Made by a program: the position numbers and the translations under genes | Notes under the pieces: generated by a model | Database searches by the model: none | The model's input: the letters and a program-made list of their open reading frames with translations, nothing else | What the model was told of the DNA's origin: nothing | In this document: piece by piece, positions 25,915 through 34,435 of the stretch | Layout of the letters: the number at the start of each line of letters is the position of its first letter | Numbering within the stretch: position 1 is the stretch's first letter | Assembly: GCA_015488565.1 (NCBI GenBank) | Contig: WFNQ01000007.1 | Location: 1 to 38,063 of the forward strand | Reading direction: 5' to 3' | DNA length: 38,063 nucleotides | Source of the DNA: Thiomicrorhabdus sp. | Lineage (GTDB): Bacteria > Pseudomonadota > Gammaproteobacteria > Thiomicrospirales > Thiomicrospiraceae

Positions 25915-27216
25915 CTACGATTTAATACGATACCTTGCCGATGCCGCATGCGCTTGTAGCCCTTCGCCATCAGCCAACACTCCCGCAACTTTTCCGAGCG
26001 TACTCGCACCTTTATGGGAGCACATAATCAAACTCGAACGTTTTTGAAAATCATACACGCCTAAAGGAGAAGAAAAACGCGCGGTTCGAGACGTTGGCAA
26101 TACATGATTTGGCCCCGCACAATAATCACCAATGGCTTCCGCCGTATAACGTCCCATAAAAATAGCGCCTGCATGACGAATTTTTGGTAAAAGGGCTTTT
26201 GGGTCTTCAATCGATAACTCTAAATGCTCTGGCGCAATAATATTAATCATTTCTAACGCTTGCAATTCATCCTCGACCACGATAATAGCTCCGCGATCTT
26301 CTAACGCTTTACGAATGATGTCTTGACGAGGCATGGTCGGTAGCAATTTATTCATGCTATCCAATACTTTACCCGCAAATTCCGCATCTGGCGTGACTAA
26401 AATAGACTGCGCATCTTCATCGTGCTCTGCCTGTGAAAATAGATCGACGGCAATCCAATCTGGATTCGTCTTACCATCACAATACACCAGTATTTCAGAT
26501 GGCCCAGCAATCATATCAATGCCCACCGTCCCAAACACCATGCGCTTAGCCGTAGCCACATAAATATTACCTGGGCCCACTATTTTATCCACCGCAGGAA
26601 CGGTTTCAGTACCATAGGCCAGTGCCGCAATCGCTTGTGCCCCCCCTAAAGTGAACACCGCATCAACCTCACAAATTGCCGCAGCAGCCAACACCATATC
26701 GTTCACTTCACCATCGGGTGTGGGAACCACCATAATCAATTTTTCAACCCCAGCTACTTTGGCAGGAATCGCATTCATAATAACAGAAGAAGGATAAGCG
26801 GCCTTTCCGCCAGGCACATACAACCCAACGGTATCTAAAGGGGTAACTTGTTGTCCCAGCATGGTGCCATCTGACTCCTCATAACTCCAAGAAGACTGAA
26901 TTTGTCTCTCATGGTAATCACGAACACGCTGTGCCGAAACTTCCAATGCGTCACGTTGTTCTGTTGGAATTCGCAATAACGCATCTTGTAAGCGTGACTG
27001 AGAAACTTCCAAGTCTGCCGCAGATGTTAAAGAGAGACGGTCAAATTTAGCGGTATACTCTAATAATGCGGTATCGCCATTGGCGCGAACATGATTCACC
27101 ACCTCTTTTACAATATCATTAACCGACTCATTAGAAACGGTTTCCCATGCAAGAAGCTGATCTAATTCAGCTCTAAAATCCGCTGCACTCGCAGATAATC
27201 GACGAATATTAAGCAT
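25915..27216 (-). CDS. hisD: Histidinol dehydrogenase HisD
   Basis: HisD catalyses the last two steps of histidine synthesis, oxidising L-histidinol to L-histidine with two NAD+ at a zinc site. The 433-residue protein has the family blocks GLYVPGGKAAYPSSVIMNAIPAKVAG, VDKIVGPGNIYVATAKR and DMIAGPSEILV, the ligand-bearing SQAEHDEDAQ, and AEAIGDYCAGPNHVLPTSRTARFSSPLGV. Its start overlaps the hisG stop by eight bases. hisC, which often follows in related genomes, is absent; a terminator follows instead. The rest of the his pathway lies elsewhere. Confidence 0.97.
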   Translation of the reverse strand: MLNIRRLSASAADFRAELDQLLAWETVSNESVNDIVKEVVNHVRANGDTALLEYTAKFDRLSLTSAADLEVSQSRLQDALLRIPTEQRDALEVSAQRVRDYHERQIQSSWSYEESDGTMLGQQVTPLDTVGLYVPGGKAAYPSSVIMNAIPAKVAGVEKLIMVVPTPDGEVNDMVLAAAAICEVDAVFTLGGAQAIAALAYGTETVPAVDKIVGPGNIYVATAKRMVFGTVGIDMIAGPSEILVYCDGKTNPDWIAVDLFSQAEHDEDAQSILVTPDAEFAGKVLDSMNKLLPTMPRQDIIRKALEDRGAIIVVEDELQALEMINIIAPEHLELSIEDPKALLPKIRHAGAIFMGRYTAEAIGDYCAGPNHVLPTSRTARFSSPLGVYDFQKRSSLIMCSHKGASTLGKVAGVLADGEGLQAHAASARYRIKS

Positions 27217-27850
27217 TATTTTTCTCTATTACTAATTTAAACTGTTCAACAATGGTGTTAATTTGATCAAATTTTGTTTTATACGCATGTTGGTTCACAA
27301 TCAAACGTGAACTAATTTTAGCGATGTGCTCCATTGGCACAAGTCCATTAGCACGAAGTGTATTACCCGTATCGACCAAGTCCACAATACGATCAGCCAA
27401 ATCAATCAATGGGGCAATTTCCATTGAACCATACAACTTAATCAAATCAACCTGCTCCCCTTTTTGGGCATAGTACGCTTGGGCAGACTTAATGTATTTA
27501 GTGGCAATTTTTAGACGATGCCCATGTGGCTTTTCAATTTCAGGTCCAGCAACCATCAAATCACATTTTGCAATTTCTAAATCAAGCAACTCATATAAAT
27601 TATCGGTCGGTGCTTCCATTAGAACATCTTTACCCGCGACCCCAATATCCGCTGCACCATGTGCGACATACGTCGGCGCATCGGTTGCACGAACAATCAG
27701 TAAACGAACATTTTTTTGATTCGTCGGGATAATTAGCTTACGACTTTTAGTCGGGTCTTCTAATGGTTCAATACCTGCGGCTTCTAATAACGGCAGGGTA
27801 TCTTTATAAATACGCCCTTTAGAGAGCGCAATAGTTAACTGTTCATTCAT
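27209..27850 (-). CDS. hisG: ATP phosphoribosyltransferase, short form
   Basis: HisG starts histidine synthesis by joining ATP and PRPP. At 213 residues it is the short form: the two catalytic domains are present (SKGRIYKDTLPLLEAAGI, RATDAPTYVAHGAADIGVAGKDVL, DLVDTGNTLRANGLVPME), but the C-terminal ACT-like regulatory domain of the 299-residue E. coli enzyme is missing. Short-form HisG requires the HisZ subunit for activity and feedback control by histidine; hisZ is not in this window. It follows murA by 56 bases, in the order ibaG-murA-hisG-hisD seen in many beta/gammaproteobacteria. Confidence 0.95.
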   Translation of the reverse strand: MNEQLTIALSKGRIYKDTLPLLEAAGIEPLEDPTKSRKLIIPTNQKNVRLLIVRATDAPTYVAHGAADIGVAGKDVLMEAPTDNLYELLDLEIAKCDLMVAGPEIEKPHGHRLKIATKYIKSAQAYYAQKGEQVDLIKLYGSMEIAPLIDLADRIVDLVDTGNTLRANGLVPMEHIAKISSRLIVNQHAYKTKFDQINTIVEQFKLVIEKNNA

Positions 27851-27906
27851 AATCGTCTTTCAATATTTTATTTATAAAAATGGTAAGAAGCTATCGCAAC
27901 TCAACC

Positions 27907-29169
27907 CTAATCCGTTACTCGATAAATGTGAGCACCTAACTTATGAAACTTCTCTTCAATCAATTCATAGCCACGATCAATATGATACACACGATTAATC
28001 ACCGTTTCACCTTCTGCCACCAACCCCGCTAGAATCAAACTCGCGGATGCTCTTAAATCGGTTGCCATCACAGGCGCACCAAATAAATTTTTAACCCCCG
28101 TAACCGATGCGGTGTTACCCTCCAATGAGATATCAGCCCCCATTCGAGCCAGCTCAGATACGTGCATAAAACGGTTTTCAAAAATGGTCTCTTCAATCGT
28201 TGATTCGCCCTCTGCTAAAGCATTCATCACCAAAAACTGAGCCTGCATGTCGGTTGGAAAAAGAGGGTAAGGATCTGTTCGAATATTCACTGGCTTTAAT
28301 GTTCGGTCACGCATATCTAAGGTTACTTCATGCTCAGAGCAAAAAATATCCGCCCCCGCTTCTTTAAACTTTTCCAACACCGCTTCCAAATGTTTGGGAT
28401 TCACTTTGGTTACCGTTAACTGGCTTTTAGTCACGGCCGCTGCTGCCAAATACGTTCCGGCTTCAATCCGATCGGGAATCACCGAATACTCTACGCCAGA
28501 CAAACGTTCGACCCCTTCAATCACCAGCGTATCCGTTCCTAACCCAGTAATTTTTGCCCCCATCTTGTTTAAGAATTCAGCAAGATCGGTAACCTCTGGT
28601 TCACGTGCGGCATTTCTTAACGTTGTGGTGCCGTCAGCCAACACAGCGGCCATCAATAAATTTTCCGTCCCAGTTACCGTCACGGGGCTCATTGAAATAT
28701 CGGCTCCGTGCAAACGACCATTTGATTTGGCAAGAATATAGCCTTGCTCCACCAAAATTTCTGCGCCCATTTGCTCCATCCCTTTGATATGAATATCAAC
28801 GGGTCTTGTACCAATCGCACAACCACCAGGCAAGGAGACTTTTGCCTCGCCAAAACGTCCAAGCAGAGGCCCTAACACCAAAATAGACGCACGCATGGTT
28901 TTCACTAACTCATAAGGCGCTTCTTTTTCAGTGACATTGGCCGCATTAATTTCAATATTCAAATGCTCATCAAATAGAATTTCAACCCCCATCGAAGCCA
29001 ATAACTGAATCGTGGTGGTCACATCCATCAAATGAGGAACATTAGATAGTTTCACTGGTGTTTCTGCTAACAAACAGCCTATTAATATCGGTAGAGCCGC
29101 ATTTTTCGCCCCTGAAATTTCAACACTACCAGACAGTCTGCCGGCACACTCAACGACTAATTTATCCAT
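27907..29169 (-). CDS. murA: UDP-N-acetylglucosamine 1-carboxyvinyltransferase MurA
   Basis: MurA transfers enolpyruvate from PEP to UDP-GlcNAc, the first committed step of peptidoglycan synthesis. The 420-residue EPSP-synthase-fold protein has K22-N23 (AKNAALPI), the active-site Cys C117 in LPGGCAIGTRP (the fosfomycin target; the Cys form is sensitive in other species), and the TDMQAQF and RFMHVSEL blocks. It begins two bases after the ibaG stop and is probably co-translated. Confidence 0.98.
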   Translation of the reverse strand: MDKLVVECAGRLSGSVEISGAKNAALPILIGCLLAETPVKLSNVPHLMDVTTTIQLLASMGVEILFDEHLNIEINAANVTEKEAPYELVKTMRASILVLGPLLGRFGEAKVSLPGGCAIGTRPVDIHIKGMEQMGAEILVEQGYILAKSNGRLHGADISMSPVTVTGTENLLMAAVLADGTTTLRNAAREPEVTDLAEFLNKMGAKITGLGTDTLVIEGVERLSGVEYSVIPDRIEAGTYLAAAAVTKSQLTVTKVNPKHLEAVLEKFKEAGADIFCSEHEVTLDMRDRTLKPVNIRTDPYPLFPTDMQAQFLVMNALAEGESTIEETIFENRFMHVSELARMGADISLEGNTASVTGVKNLFGAPVMATDLRASASLILAGLVAEGETVINRVYHIDRGYELIEEKFHKLGAHIYRVTD

Positions 29170-29171
29170 TA

Positions 29172-29390
29172 TTAAGCAACAACCGTTTTAATCGATAACG
29201 CATGAAGTTCACCACTGTCAAACTGTGCTTTAAACACATCATTTACCATTCGGTGGCGCTGAATAGGTGATTTACCTTCAAAGCTTTTACTGGTGACAAT
29301 CACTGAAAAATTACACTCTTCGCCATTGGTTTCAACTTGACTGTCTGGAATAGCGGCTTCAATTTTCTGTTTAATAGTATCGGGAGACAC
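29172..29390 (-). CDS. ibaG: BolA-family protein IbaG
   Basis: BolA-family proteins act with monothiol glutaredoxins in Fe-S handling. The 72-residue product has the BolA fold pattern, including FSVIVTSKSFEGKSPIQRHRMVND with the conserved His-Arg and the LHALSIKT end. Its place directly before murA, downstream of mla genes, is that of IbaG (YrbA) in E. coli. The start is GTG 29390, with GGAG about ten bases upstream; no better start is visible. Confidence 0.9.
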   Translation of the reverse strand: MSPDTIKQKIEAAIPDSQVETNGEECNFSVIVTSKSFEGKSPIQRHRMVNDVFKAQFDSGELHALSIKTVVA

Positions 29391-29411
29391 GTCTTTATTA
29401 CTCCATAAATT

Positions 29412-30179
29412 TTATTGGCGTATTTTAACGCCTTTGCGTAATAAAATCAGATTTATCGTAGAGACCAATACCAAGAACACAAGTGTTACCAATAAACTCA
29501 CATAAACAGAGACATCCGACTGCTCAAAGAAACCGTAACGAAACCCATCAACCATATAAAAAAATGGGTTAAAAAAGGACAATTGTTGCCAAAACATGGG
29601 TAAAGCATGAATGGAATAAAAGACGCCACTTAAAAAGGTTAAAGGCATAATAACAAAGTTTTGAAAGGCAGCCAAGTGATCATATTTATCGGAAATAATT
29701 CCGGCCAGCATCCCCAAACCACCCATCATCGCCGCACTTAAAACAGCAAAAACAAGTACCCAAAAAGGCGACTGCCAAGTTAAATCAAAGCCAACCATAC
29801 CAATAATTAAAATACCTAATCCAACCACTACCCCCCGCACAATGGCGGCGCCAACAAAGGCAATATAAAACTCAAAAGCAGAAATGGGGCTTAACAAGAC
29901 AAACGATAAGTTACCATGCATTTTGGATTGAATAAGGCTGGATGACGTATTTGAAAACGCATTTTGCAATATCGCCATCATCACCAAACCTGGAATCAAA
30001 AACTGACTATAGCTTATCTCGCCATAGGTCTCTATTTGCGTATCTAAAACATGTCCAAATACCAATAGATACAACAGCGTCGCGACAATCGGTGCAAAAA
30101 CAGTCTGCACCACCACCGAATAAAAACGGCGTACCTCTTTAATAAACAGTGCCCAGCAGCCTAACCAATTACTTTGCAT
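29412..30179 (-). CDS. ABC-2 type transporter permease (YadH-like)
   Basis: This is a 255-residue inner-membrane protein with six predicted helices in the ABC-2 arrangement. It is similar along its length to E. coli YadH (EVRRFYSVVVQTVFAPIVATLLYLLVFG; SQFLIPGLVMMAILQNAFSNTSSS; FVIMPLTFLSGVFYSIHALP; FNPFFYMVDGFRYGF). I chose ATG 30179 because GAGGG lies eight bases before it; an in-frame GTG six bases up has too little spacing. It overlaps the ATPase gene by 11 bases. The exported substrate is unknown; the position inside an envelope-lipid cluster suggests, but does not show, a lipid or glycan. Confidence 0.9.
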   Translation of the reverse strand: MQSNWLGCWALFIKEVRRFYSVVVQTVFAPIVATLLYLLVFGHVLDTQIETYGEISYSQFLIPGLVMMAILQNAFSNTSSSLIQSKMHGNLSFVLLSPISAFEFYIAFVGAAIVRGVVVGLGILIIGMVGFDLTWQSPFWVLVFAVLSAAMMGGLGMLAGIISDKYDHLAAFQNFVIMPLTFLSGVFYSIHALPMFWQQLSFFNPFFYMVDGFRYGFFEQSDVSVYVSLLVTLVFLVLVSTINLILLRKGVKIRQ

Positions 30180-31101
30180 CTGCACTGCCCTCTGCGGTTA
30201 GATCTAAAAAAACCTCCTCCAACGAGGCGTCTCGACTGCTTACATCCACCACCTCTAGCTGACTCTCATGCAACCAAGCCAATAACTGAGTCAAAGAAGC
30301 GGTTTTTTCCAACTTAAAGACCAAACCATTTAGGTCTTTTTCCACTAATCGCTCCTGAAGTGGCGCAATCAAATGGTTAACAGCACCTCCCAATGTCACT
30401 CTTAAATAGCGATAGAGATGTTTTGACAACAACGCTTGTGTCGAATCCAAGGCTTTAACCTCTCCTTGTTGCATAATCGCAACCTTATCACATAGCGCTT
30501 CAGCCTCTTCTAAATAGTGAGTGGTTAAAATAATGGTATGCCCCTGCTGATGCAGCTCCTTAGTAAAGTCCCATAGCGTACGGCGTAAATCCACATCCAC
30601 CCCTGCCGTAGGTTCATCTAAAACCAACACCTTTGGGCGATGCACCAAGGCCATTGCAATCAACACACGGCGCTTCATTCCCCCTGATAGCTGTCCAGTA
30701 TTGGCATCCGACTTATCCGACAGCGCCAATCGCTCTAACAACTCTCCAACCCACGCTTTTTGCTTTACACCTGTTAAACCAAAGTACCCTGACTGCAAAT
30801 CCAATAACTCACGAATTGAGAAAAAAGGATCGGCAATCAACTCTTGAGGCACCAGCCCTAATAAGCGTCGAGTTTGACGATAGTCCTTCTGAACATCAAA
30901 TCCTTGAATTTCAATGCGCCCAGAGGTGGGAATAACCAATCCTGACATGGCATTAATCAAAGTGGATTTACCCGCACCATTAGGACCTAATAAACCAAAA
31001 AAAGCACCCTCTTCTACATCAAAAGTAATGCCTTTTAACGCAGACAAGTCGCCGTATTTTTTTATAACGTGATGAAAGCAAACCGCAGCGGAACGAGACA
31101 T
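30169..31101 (-). CDS. ABC transporter ATP-binding protein (YadG-like)
   Basis: The 310-residue ATPase pairs with the ABC-2 permease that follows it. Walker A GPNGAGKST is near residue 37, the Q-loop at VPQE, the signature LSGGMKRRV near residue 138, and Walker B LVLDEPTAGVD with the H-loop in LTTHYLEEAEALCDK. An extra C-terminal region of about 80 residues follows the nucleotide-binding domain, as in E. coli YadG and other ABC-2 ATPases. It lies 50 bases downstream of mlaB. Confidence 0.93.
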   Translation of the reverse strand: MSRSAAVCFHHVIKKYGDLSALKGITFDVEEGAFFGLLGPNGAGKSTLINAMSGLVIPTSGRIEIQGFDVQKDYRQTRRLLGLVPQELIADPFFSIRELLDLQSGYFGLTGVKQKAWVGELLERLALSDKSDANTGQLSGGMKRRVLIAMALVHRPKVLVLDEPTAGVDVDLRRTLWDFTKELHQQGHTIILTTHYLEEAEALCDKVAIMQQGEVKALDSTQALLSKHLYRYLRVTLGGAVNHLIAPLQERLVEKDLNGLVFKLEKTASLTQLLAWLHESQLEVVDVSSRDASLEEVFLDLTAEGSADAK

Positions 31102-31151
31102 AAAATACCAAATAGACTAAATGTAAATAAAAAAAGAGAAAAAAGTGATGG

Positions 31152-31451
31152 TTATGATTCTTCAATCACAACAATGGATTCCAAATCATAAAGCGCAATT
31201 AACCCCATCAATGAACTCGGTAGCGCAATCATTCTCAAGGGGGGGGATGTATTTTTAGACCAGATCAATAACAAGGCTAAAATAGCACTGTCTGCCTGCT
31301 GAACCAAACTAAAATCAACTTGCTTAACAGGCAACAATAGCGTGTTTTTAGCCTGTTTCAATAAAGCGGGCAAGCTCTCCAACGTAACCGAAGGAGGCAG
31401 TTTAATGACCGCTGTTTTTTCACACCATTCAAATGCTGACACACTCATCAT
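31152..31451 (-). CDS. mlaB: MlaB STAS-domain protein
   Basis: MlaB is the cytoplasmic STAS subunit that binds MlaF and stabilises the MlaFEDB phospholipid transporter. The 99-residue protein shows a STAS pattern (AVIKLPPSVTLESLPALLK, QVDFSLVQQADSAILALLLIW with the conserved D-S at the helix start). It begins where mlaC ends, at an ATGATG with a CCAGG site upstream, so either codon could be used. An 8-G run at 31239-31246 encodes Pro-Pro. Sequence similarity in this family is low; context makes the call. Confidence 0.85.
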   Translation of the reverse strand: MMSVSAFEWCEKTAVIKLPPSVTLESLPALLKQAKNTLLLPVKQVDFSLVQQADSAILALLLIWSKNTSPPLRMIALPSSLMGLIALYDLESIVVIEES

Positions 31452-32108
31452 CTAAACCTGGCTGGGCGTAAAACTATTCTTAGCCGCCATCTCAGTAATC
31501 ACTTGATCTAATCCCTTTTTAGAAATCTCTGATCCATACGACTTACGGTAATTCAACAACATACTAATCCCTTCAATTGAGATATCATAAAGCAACCACT
31601 GTTGTGTTTTGCGGTTTAGATACACTCGGTAAACCACATCGGTTTTATTGCCATCGCCCTGAACAACAACCGAAGCAACGGTCACAATCCCTTTCTTCAC
31701 TTCTCGTGCGGGTTTTACCTCAACTTTATTAATCTGCAACTTCAGTAAATTTTTAGAATAAGAGTGAATCAACATATCTGAAAACGCCTGTGTAAATGCC
31801 TTTTTTTGCTCATCGTTTGCCGTTCGCCAGTAGCGACCCATGACATAACGTGCCATTTTGGCGGTATCCACATAAGGCAATACATACTTATCAGCAAACT
31901 CCTTCACCTTTTCAGGGTGCGACTCTAGCTCCGTGCGCTCCTCATTAATTTTAGCAATCAACTCTTGCGATAAAACCCGCACCATCTTCTCTGGATCGTC
32001 CTGAGGAATCGTTGTCGCAAAAGAGGGGGAAGAAAAAATTGCCACCATCATAAACAAAGCAATTATCCTGTATTTTTCACCAATGACCTTTCTACTCCAA
32101 ATCTTCAT
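31452..32108 (-). CDS. mlaC: MlaC periplasmic phospholipid carrier
   Basis: MlaC carries phospholipid across the periplasm between the MlaA-porin complex in the outer membrane and MlaFEDB. The 218-residue product has a long N-terminal region ending in a signal peptide (residues about 15-31, IIALFMMVAIFSSPSFA), then the MlaC fold (KYVLPYVDTAKMARYVMGRYWR, FTQAFSDMLIHSYSKNLL, QWLLYDISIEGISMLLNYR). It follows mlaD by 10 bases. mlaA is not in this window. Confidence 0.93.
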   Translation of the reverse strand: MKIWSRKVIGEKYRIIALFMMVAIFSSPSFATTIPQDDPEKMVRVLSQELIAKINEERTELESHPEKVKEFADKYVLPYVDTAKMARYVMGRYWRTANDEQKKAFTQAFSDMLIHSYSKNLLKLQINKVEVKPAREVKKGIVTVASVVVQGDGNKTDVVYRVYLNRKTQQWLLYDISIEGISMLLNYRKSYGSEISKKGLDQVITEMAAKNSFTPSQV

Positions 32109-32118
32109 CGCTTAATCC

Positions 32119-32586
32119 CTAATCACTTTCACTAAATTTTACTAAAAACTGTCCAATCAACTCTTCTAACACCATCGCAGATTGCGTCATCTCAATTTCT
32201 GACCCTTGCTGCAGAACCTCTTCATCACCACCTGGCTCTAACCCAACATACTGGTCGCCCAACAACCCAGAAGTTAAAATTGAAACCGAAGAGTCTATGG
32301 GCAGTTGATTAAACGCTTGATCAATCTGCATATTCACTTTTGCTTTAAATGAGACAGGATCGATTTTAATAGAATCAACCCGACCAATCACCACGCCACT
32401 TAACTTTAAGGGAGCACGCTCCTTCAAGCCGCCTATATTATCAAATAATGCGCTCACTTCATACGTGGGGCGATCCTTCCAATCACTAAAATTACTCACC
32501 TGAAATGCAATATAAGCCAGAGCCATAAAGCCCATTAAAACAAATGCGCCAACCCATATTTCAACTTTCGTCTGTTTTTTCATCAC
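32119..32586 (-). CDS. mlaD: MlaD MCE-domain protein
   Basis: MlaD forms the hexameric MCE ring that binds lipid above MlaE. The 155-residue protein has an N-terminal membrane helix (WVGAFVLMGFMALAYIAFQV, residues about 11-30) and one MCE domain (ALFDNIGGLKERAPLKLSGVVIGRVDSI, then TSGLLGDQYVGLEPGG). It is shorter than E. coli MlaD (183), losing mostly the C-terminal tail. It lies 14 bases downstream of mlaE. Confidence 0.95.
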   Translation of the reverse strand: MMKKQTKVEIWVGAFVLMGFMALAYIAFQVSNFSDWKDRPTYEVSALFDNIGGLKERAPLKLSGVVIGRVDSIKIDPVSFKAKVNMQIDQAFNQLPIDSSVSILTSGLLGDQYVGLEPGGDEEVLQQGSEIEMTQSAMVLEELIGQFLVKFSESD

Positions 32587-32600
32587 TCATTAAAACCTTT

Positions 32601-33398
32601 TTAATTAAACATAATGGATGTCAAAATAAAATCCAATCCCAAAATACCCAACGAAGAATGCACAACAGTACGCGTGGTCGCACTGCTCACCCCTTCCGAA
32701 GAAGGAATGGCATTAACCCCTTGAAACAGAGCAATAATCGCAATTAAAACACCAAAAACAACCGACTTAATAATGCCATTCATCACATCCTCTTGCCAAT
32801 CAACTTGACTGCTCATTTGTGACCAAAACGCACCCGAATCCACGCCCAGCCAACTAACAGAAACCAAATACCCGCCAAACACACCCAATGCATTAAAGAT
32901 TAACACCAGTAATGGCAGTGCAATAATCACCGCAACAAATCGAGGGGCATAAATAAACTTCAATGGATCTACAGCCATCATCTCTAACGCCGATATCTGC
33001 TCGGTGGAACGCATCAATCCAATCTCGGCCGTCAATGCTGAACCCGCTCGACCCGCAAACAGCAAAGCACCAACCACAGGCCCTAACTCTCTTAACAAAG
33101 AGAGGGCCGTCATGCTTCCTACCGCCTCCTCTGCATTAAACTCCACTAAAATATTATAGCCTTGCAGACTTAATACCATGCCCACAAACAGACCCGCCAT
33201 TAAGATAATCGGCAGGGAGAGCACCCCCGCGATATAGATTTGTTTTAACAGCAAATCCATTCGAAACAAAACCGATGGCACAGCCGATAATAAGGATAAA
33301 ATAAACAACGAACCCCGACCAAAAACGGCGATATTCTCTAAAAAAGAACGCCCTATTCTTTGTAAAACCCCTTGAAAACCACCCATCAAGTGACTCAT
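32601..33398 (-). CDS. mlaE: MlaE phospholipid transport permease
   Basis: MlaE is the inner-membrane permease of the MlaFEDB transporter. The 265-residue protein has the MlaE family blocks: IYIAGVLSLPIILMAGLFVGMVLSLQGY, the ELGPVVGALLFAGRAGSALTAEIGLMRSTEQISALEMM region at about residues 105-145, and the C-terminal helices. The start overlaps the mlaF stop (ATGA). Confidence 0.96.
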   Translation of the reverse strand: MSHLMGGFQGVLQRIGRSFLENIAVFGRGSLFILSLLSAVPSVLFRMDLLLKQIYIAGVLSLPIILMAGLFVGMVLSLQGYNILVEFNAEEAVGSMTALSLLRELGPVVGALLFAGRAGSALTAEIGLMRSTEQISALEMMAVDPLKFIYAPRFVAVIIALPLLVLIFNALGVFGGYLVSVSWLGVDSGAFWSQMSSQVDWQEDVMNGIIKSVVFGVLIAIIALFQGVNAIPSSEGVSSATTRTVVHSSLGILGLDFILTSIMFN

Positions 33399-34216
33399 TT
33401 TAGACCTCCTTGAATTCGGTCTAAATCATCAGCATAAGAGACATTAGGAAAATGAAACGGAACGGGTCCATCCGGTAAACCATGAATAAACTGATTTACA
33501 TACCCAGTTGACTCTTGCAGAAGCGTTTCTTTCGTCCCCTCTGCAATCAACTTGCCTTCTGAAATGACACAAATATAGTCCGCAATCAACATCACTTCGT
33601 CCACATCATGCGACACCAGAACACTGGTCAAACCCAAACTCTCATTTAACGTTTGAATGAGTTTTACCAAGACGCCTTTTGTAATGGGGTCTTGCCCCAC
33701 AAAAGGCTCATCGTAAAAAATCATTTCCGGATCCAGTGCAATTCCTCTTGCCAACGCCACCCGTCGAGACATCCCACCAGACAACTCCGAAGGCATTAAG
33801 TCTTTTGCCCCTCGTAATCCAACAGCTTGTAATTTCATTAACACCAAGGCATAAATCATTTCATCAGACAGCTTAGTATGCTCTCGCAATGGAAACGCCA
33901 CATTATCAAAGACACTTAAATCAGTCAGTAACGCACCACTTTGAAATAGCATGCCCATTTTACGCCGCAACTTATAAATATTTTTACGCGACAACTGGTG
34001 AATATTGAGTCCTTCAACATAAACCTCGCCTGAATCAGGTTGTAACTGTCCAGCAATCAACTTCAGTAAAGTGGTTTTTCCACTGCCACTGGGGCCCATA
34101 ATAGCCGTAATTTTTCCCTTTGGAATCGACAAAGTAATGCCGTCAAAAATCTTACGCTCTCCACGAGAAAACGTCAGATTTTTTATCTCAATCAATGTCT
34201 CTGCTTTTTCGGTCAT
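33395..34216 (-). CDS. mlaF: MlaF phospholipid transport ATPase
   Basis: MlaF powers the MlaFEDB transporter. The 273-residue ABC ATPase has Walker A GPSGSGKTT (near residue 41), the Q-loop MLFQSGALL, signature LSGGMSRRV, Walker B MIFYDEPFVGQDP and H-loop LVSHDVDEV. I chose ATG 34216, with a GAGAGAAG stretch upstream; the open frame extends nine codons further to a TTG. It is the first gene of the mla cluster, and its leader begins just beyond the MITE-like element at 34271-34435. Confidence 0.95.
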   Translation of the reverse strand: MTEKAETLIEIKNLTFSRGERKIFDGITLSIPKGKITAIMGPSGSGKTTLLKLIAGQLQPDSGEVYVEGLNIHQLSRKNIYKLRRKMGMLFQSGALLTDLSVFDNVAFPLREHTKLSDEMIYALVLMKLQAVGLRGAKDLMPSELSGGMSRRVALARGIALDPEMIFYDEPFVGQDPITKGVLVKLIQTLNESLGLTSVLVSHDVDEVMLIADYICVISEGKLIAEGTKETLLQESTGYVNQFIHGLPDGPVPFHFPNVSYADDLDRIQGGLK

Positions 34217-34270
34217 ACTTCTCTCTATTCTGTCATTCCGCAAGGGAGGAAAAAAATACTCATACTCTGC

Positions 34271-34435
34271 TAGGAGCCTGTCCGAGAACTAAAAACCGAC
34301 TGCAAATCCCATGAACATCATAAGGCGTGCTTATCAAAGTCGTTAAATAGCCGTGCTATTCGCCTTTTTTGATAAGCTCGCCTTATAACGTTTCTGTGAT
34401 TTTCGTTACGATTCTAGTTCTCGGACAGGCTCCTA
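34271..34435. mobile_element. MITE-like element with 21-bp terminal inverted repeats
   Basis: The 165 bp element begins and ends with perfect inverted repeats (TAGGAGCCTGTCCGAGAACT and its complement; one more base also pairs). Removing TA from each end leaves GGAGCC...GGCTCC flanked by TA, as expected from TA-targeted insertion (IS630/mariner type). Inside is a second inverted repeat (34321-34338 with 34368-34385, 17 of 18 pairs), and within its loop a third small hairpin (AATAGC-CGT-GCTATT, about 34346-34360). There is no open frame for a transposase, so it would have to be moved in trans. It lies between the DUF72-like stop and mlaF. Confidence 0.75.
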
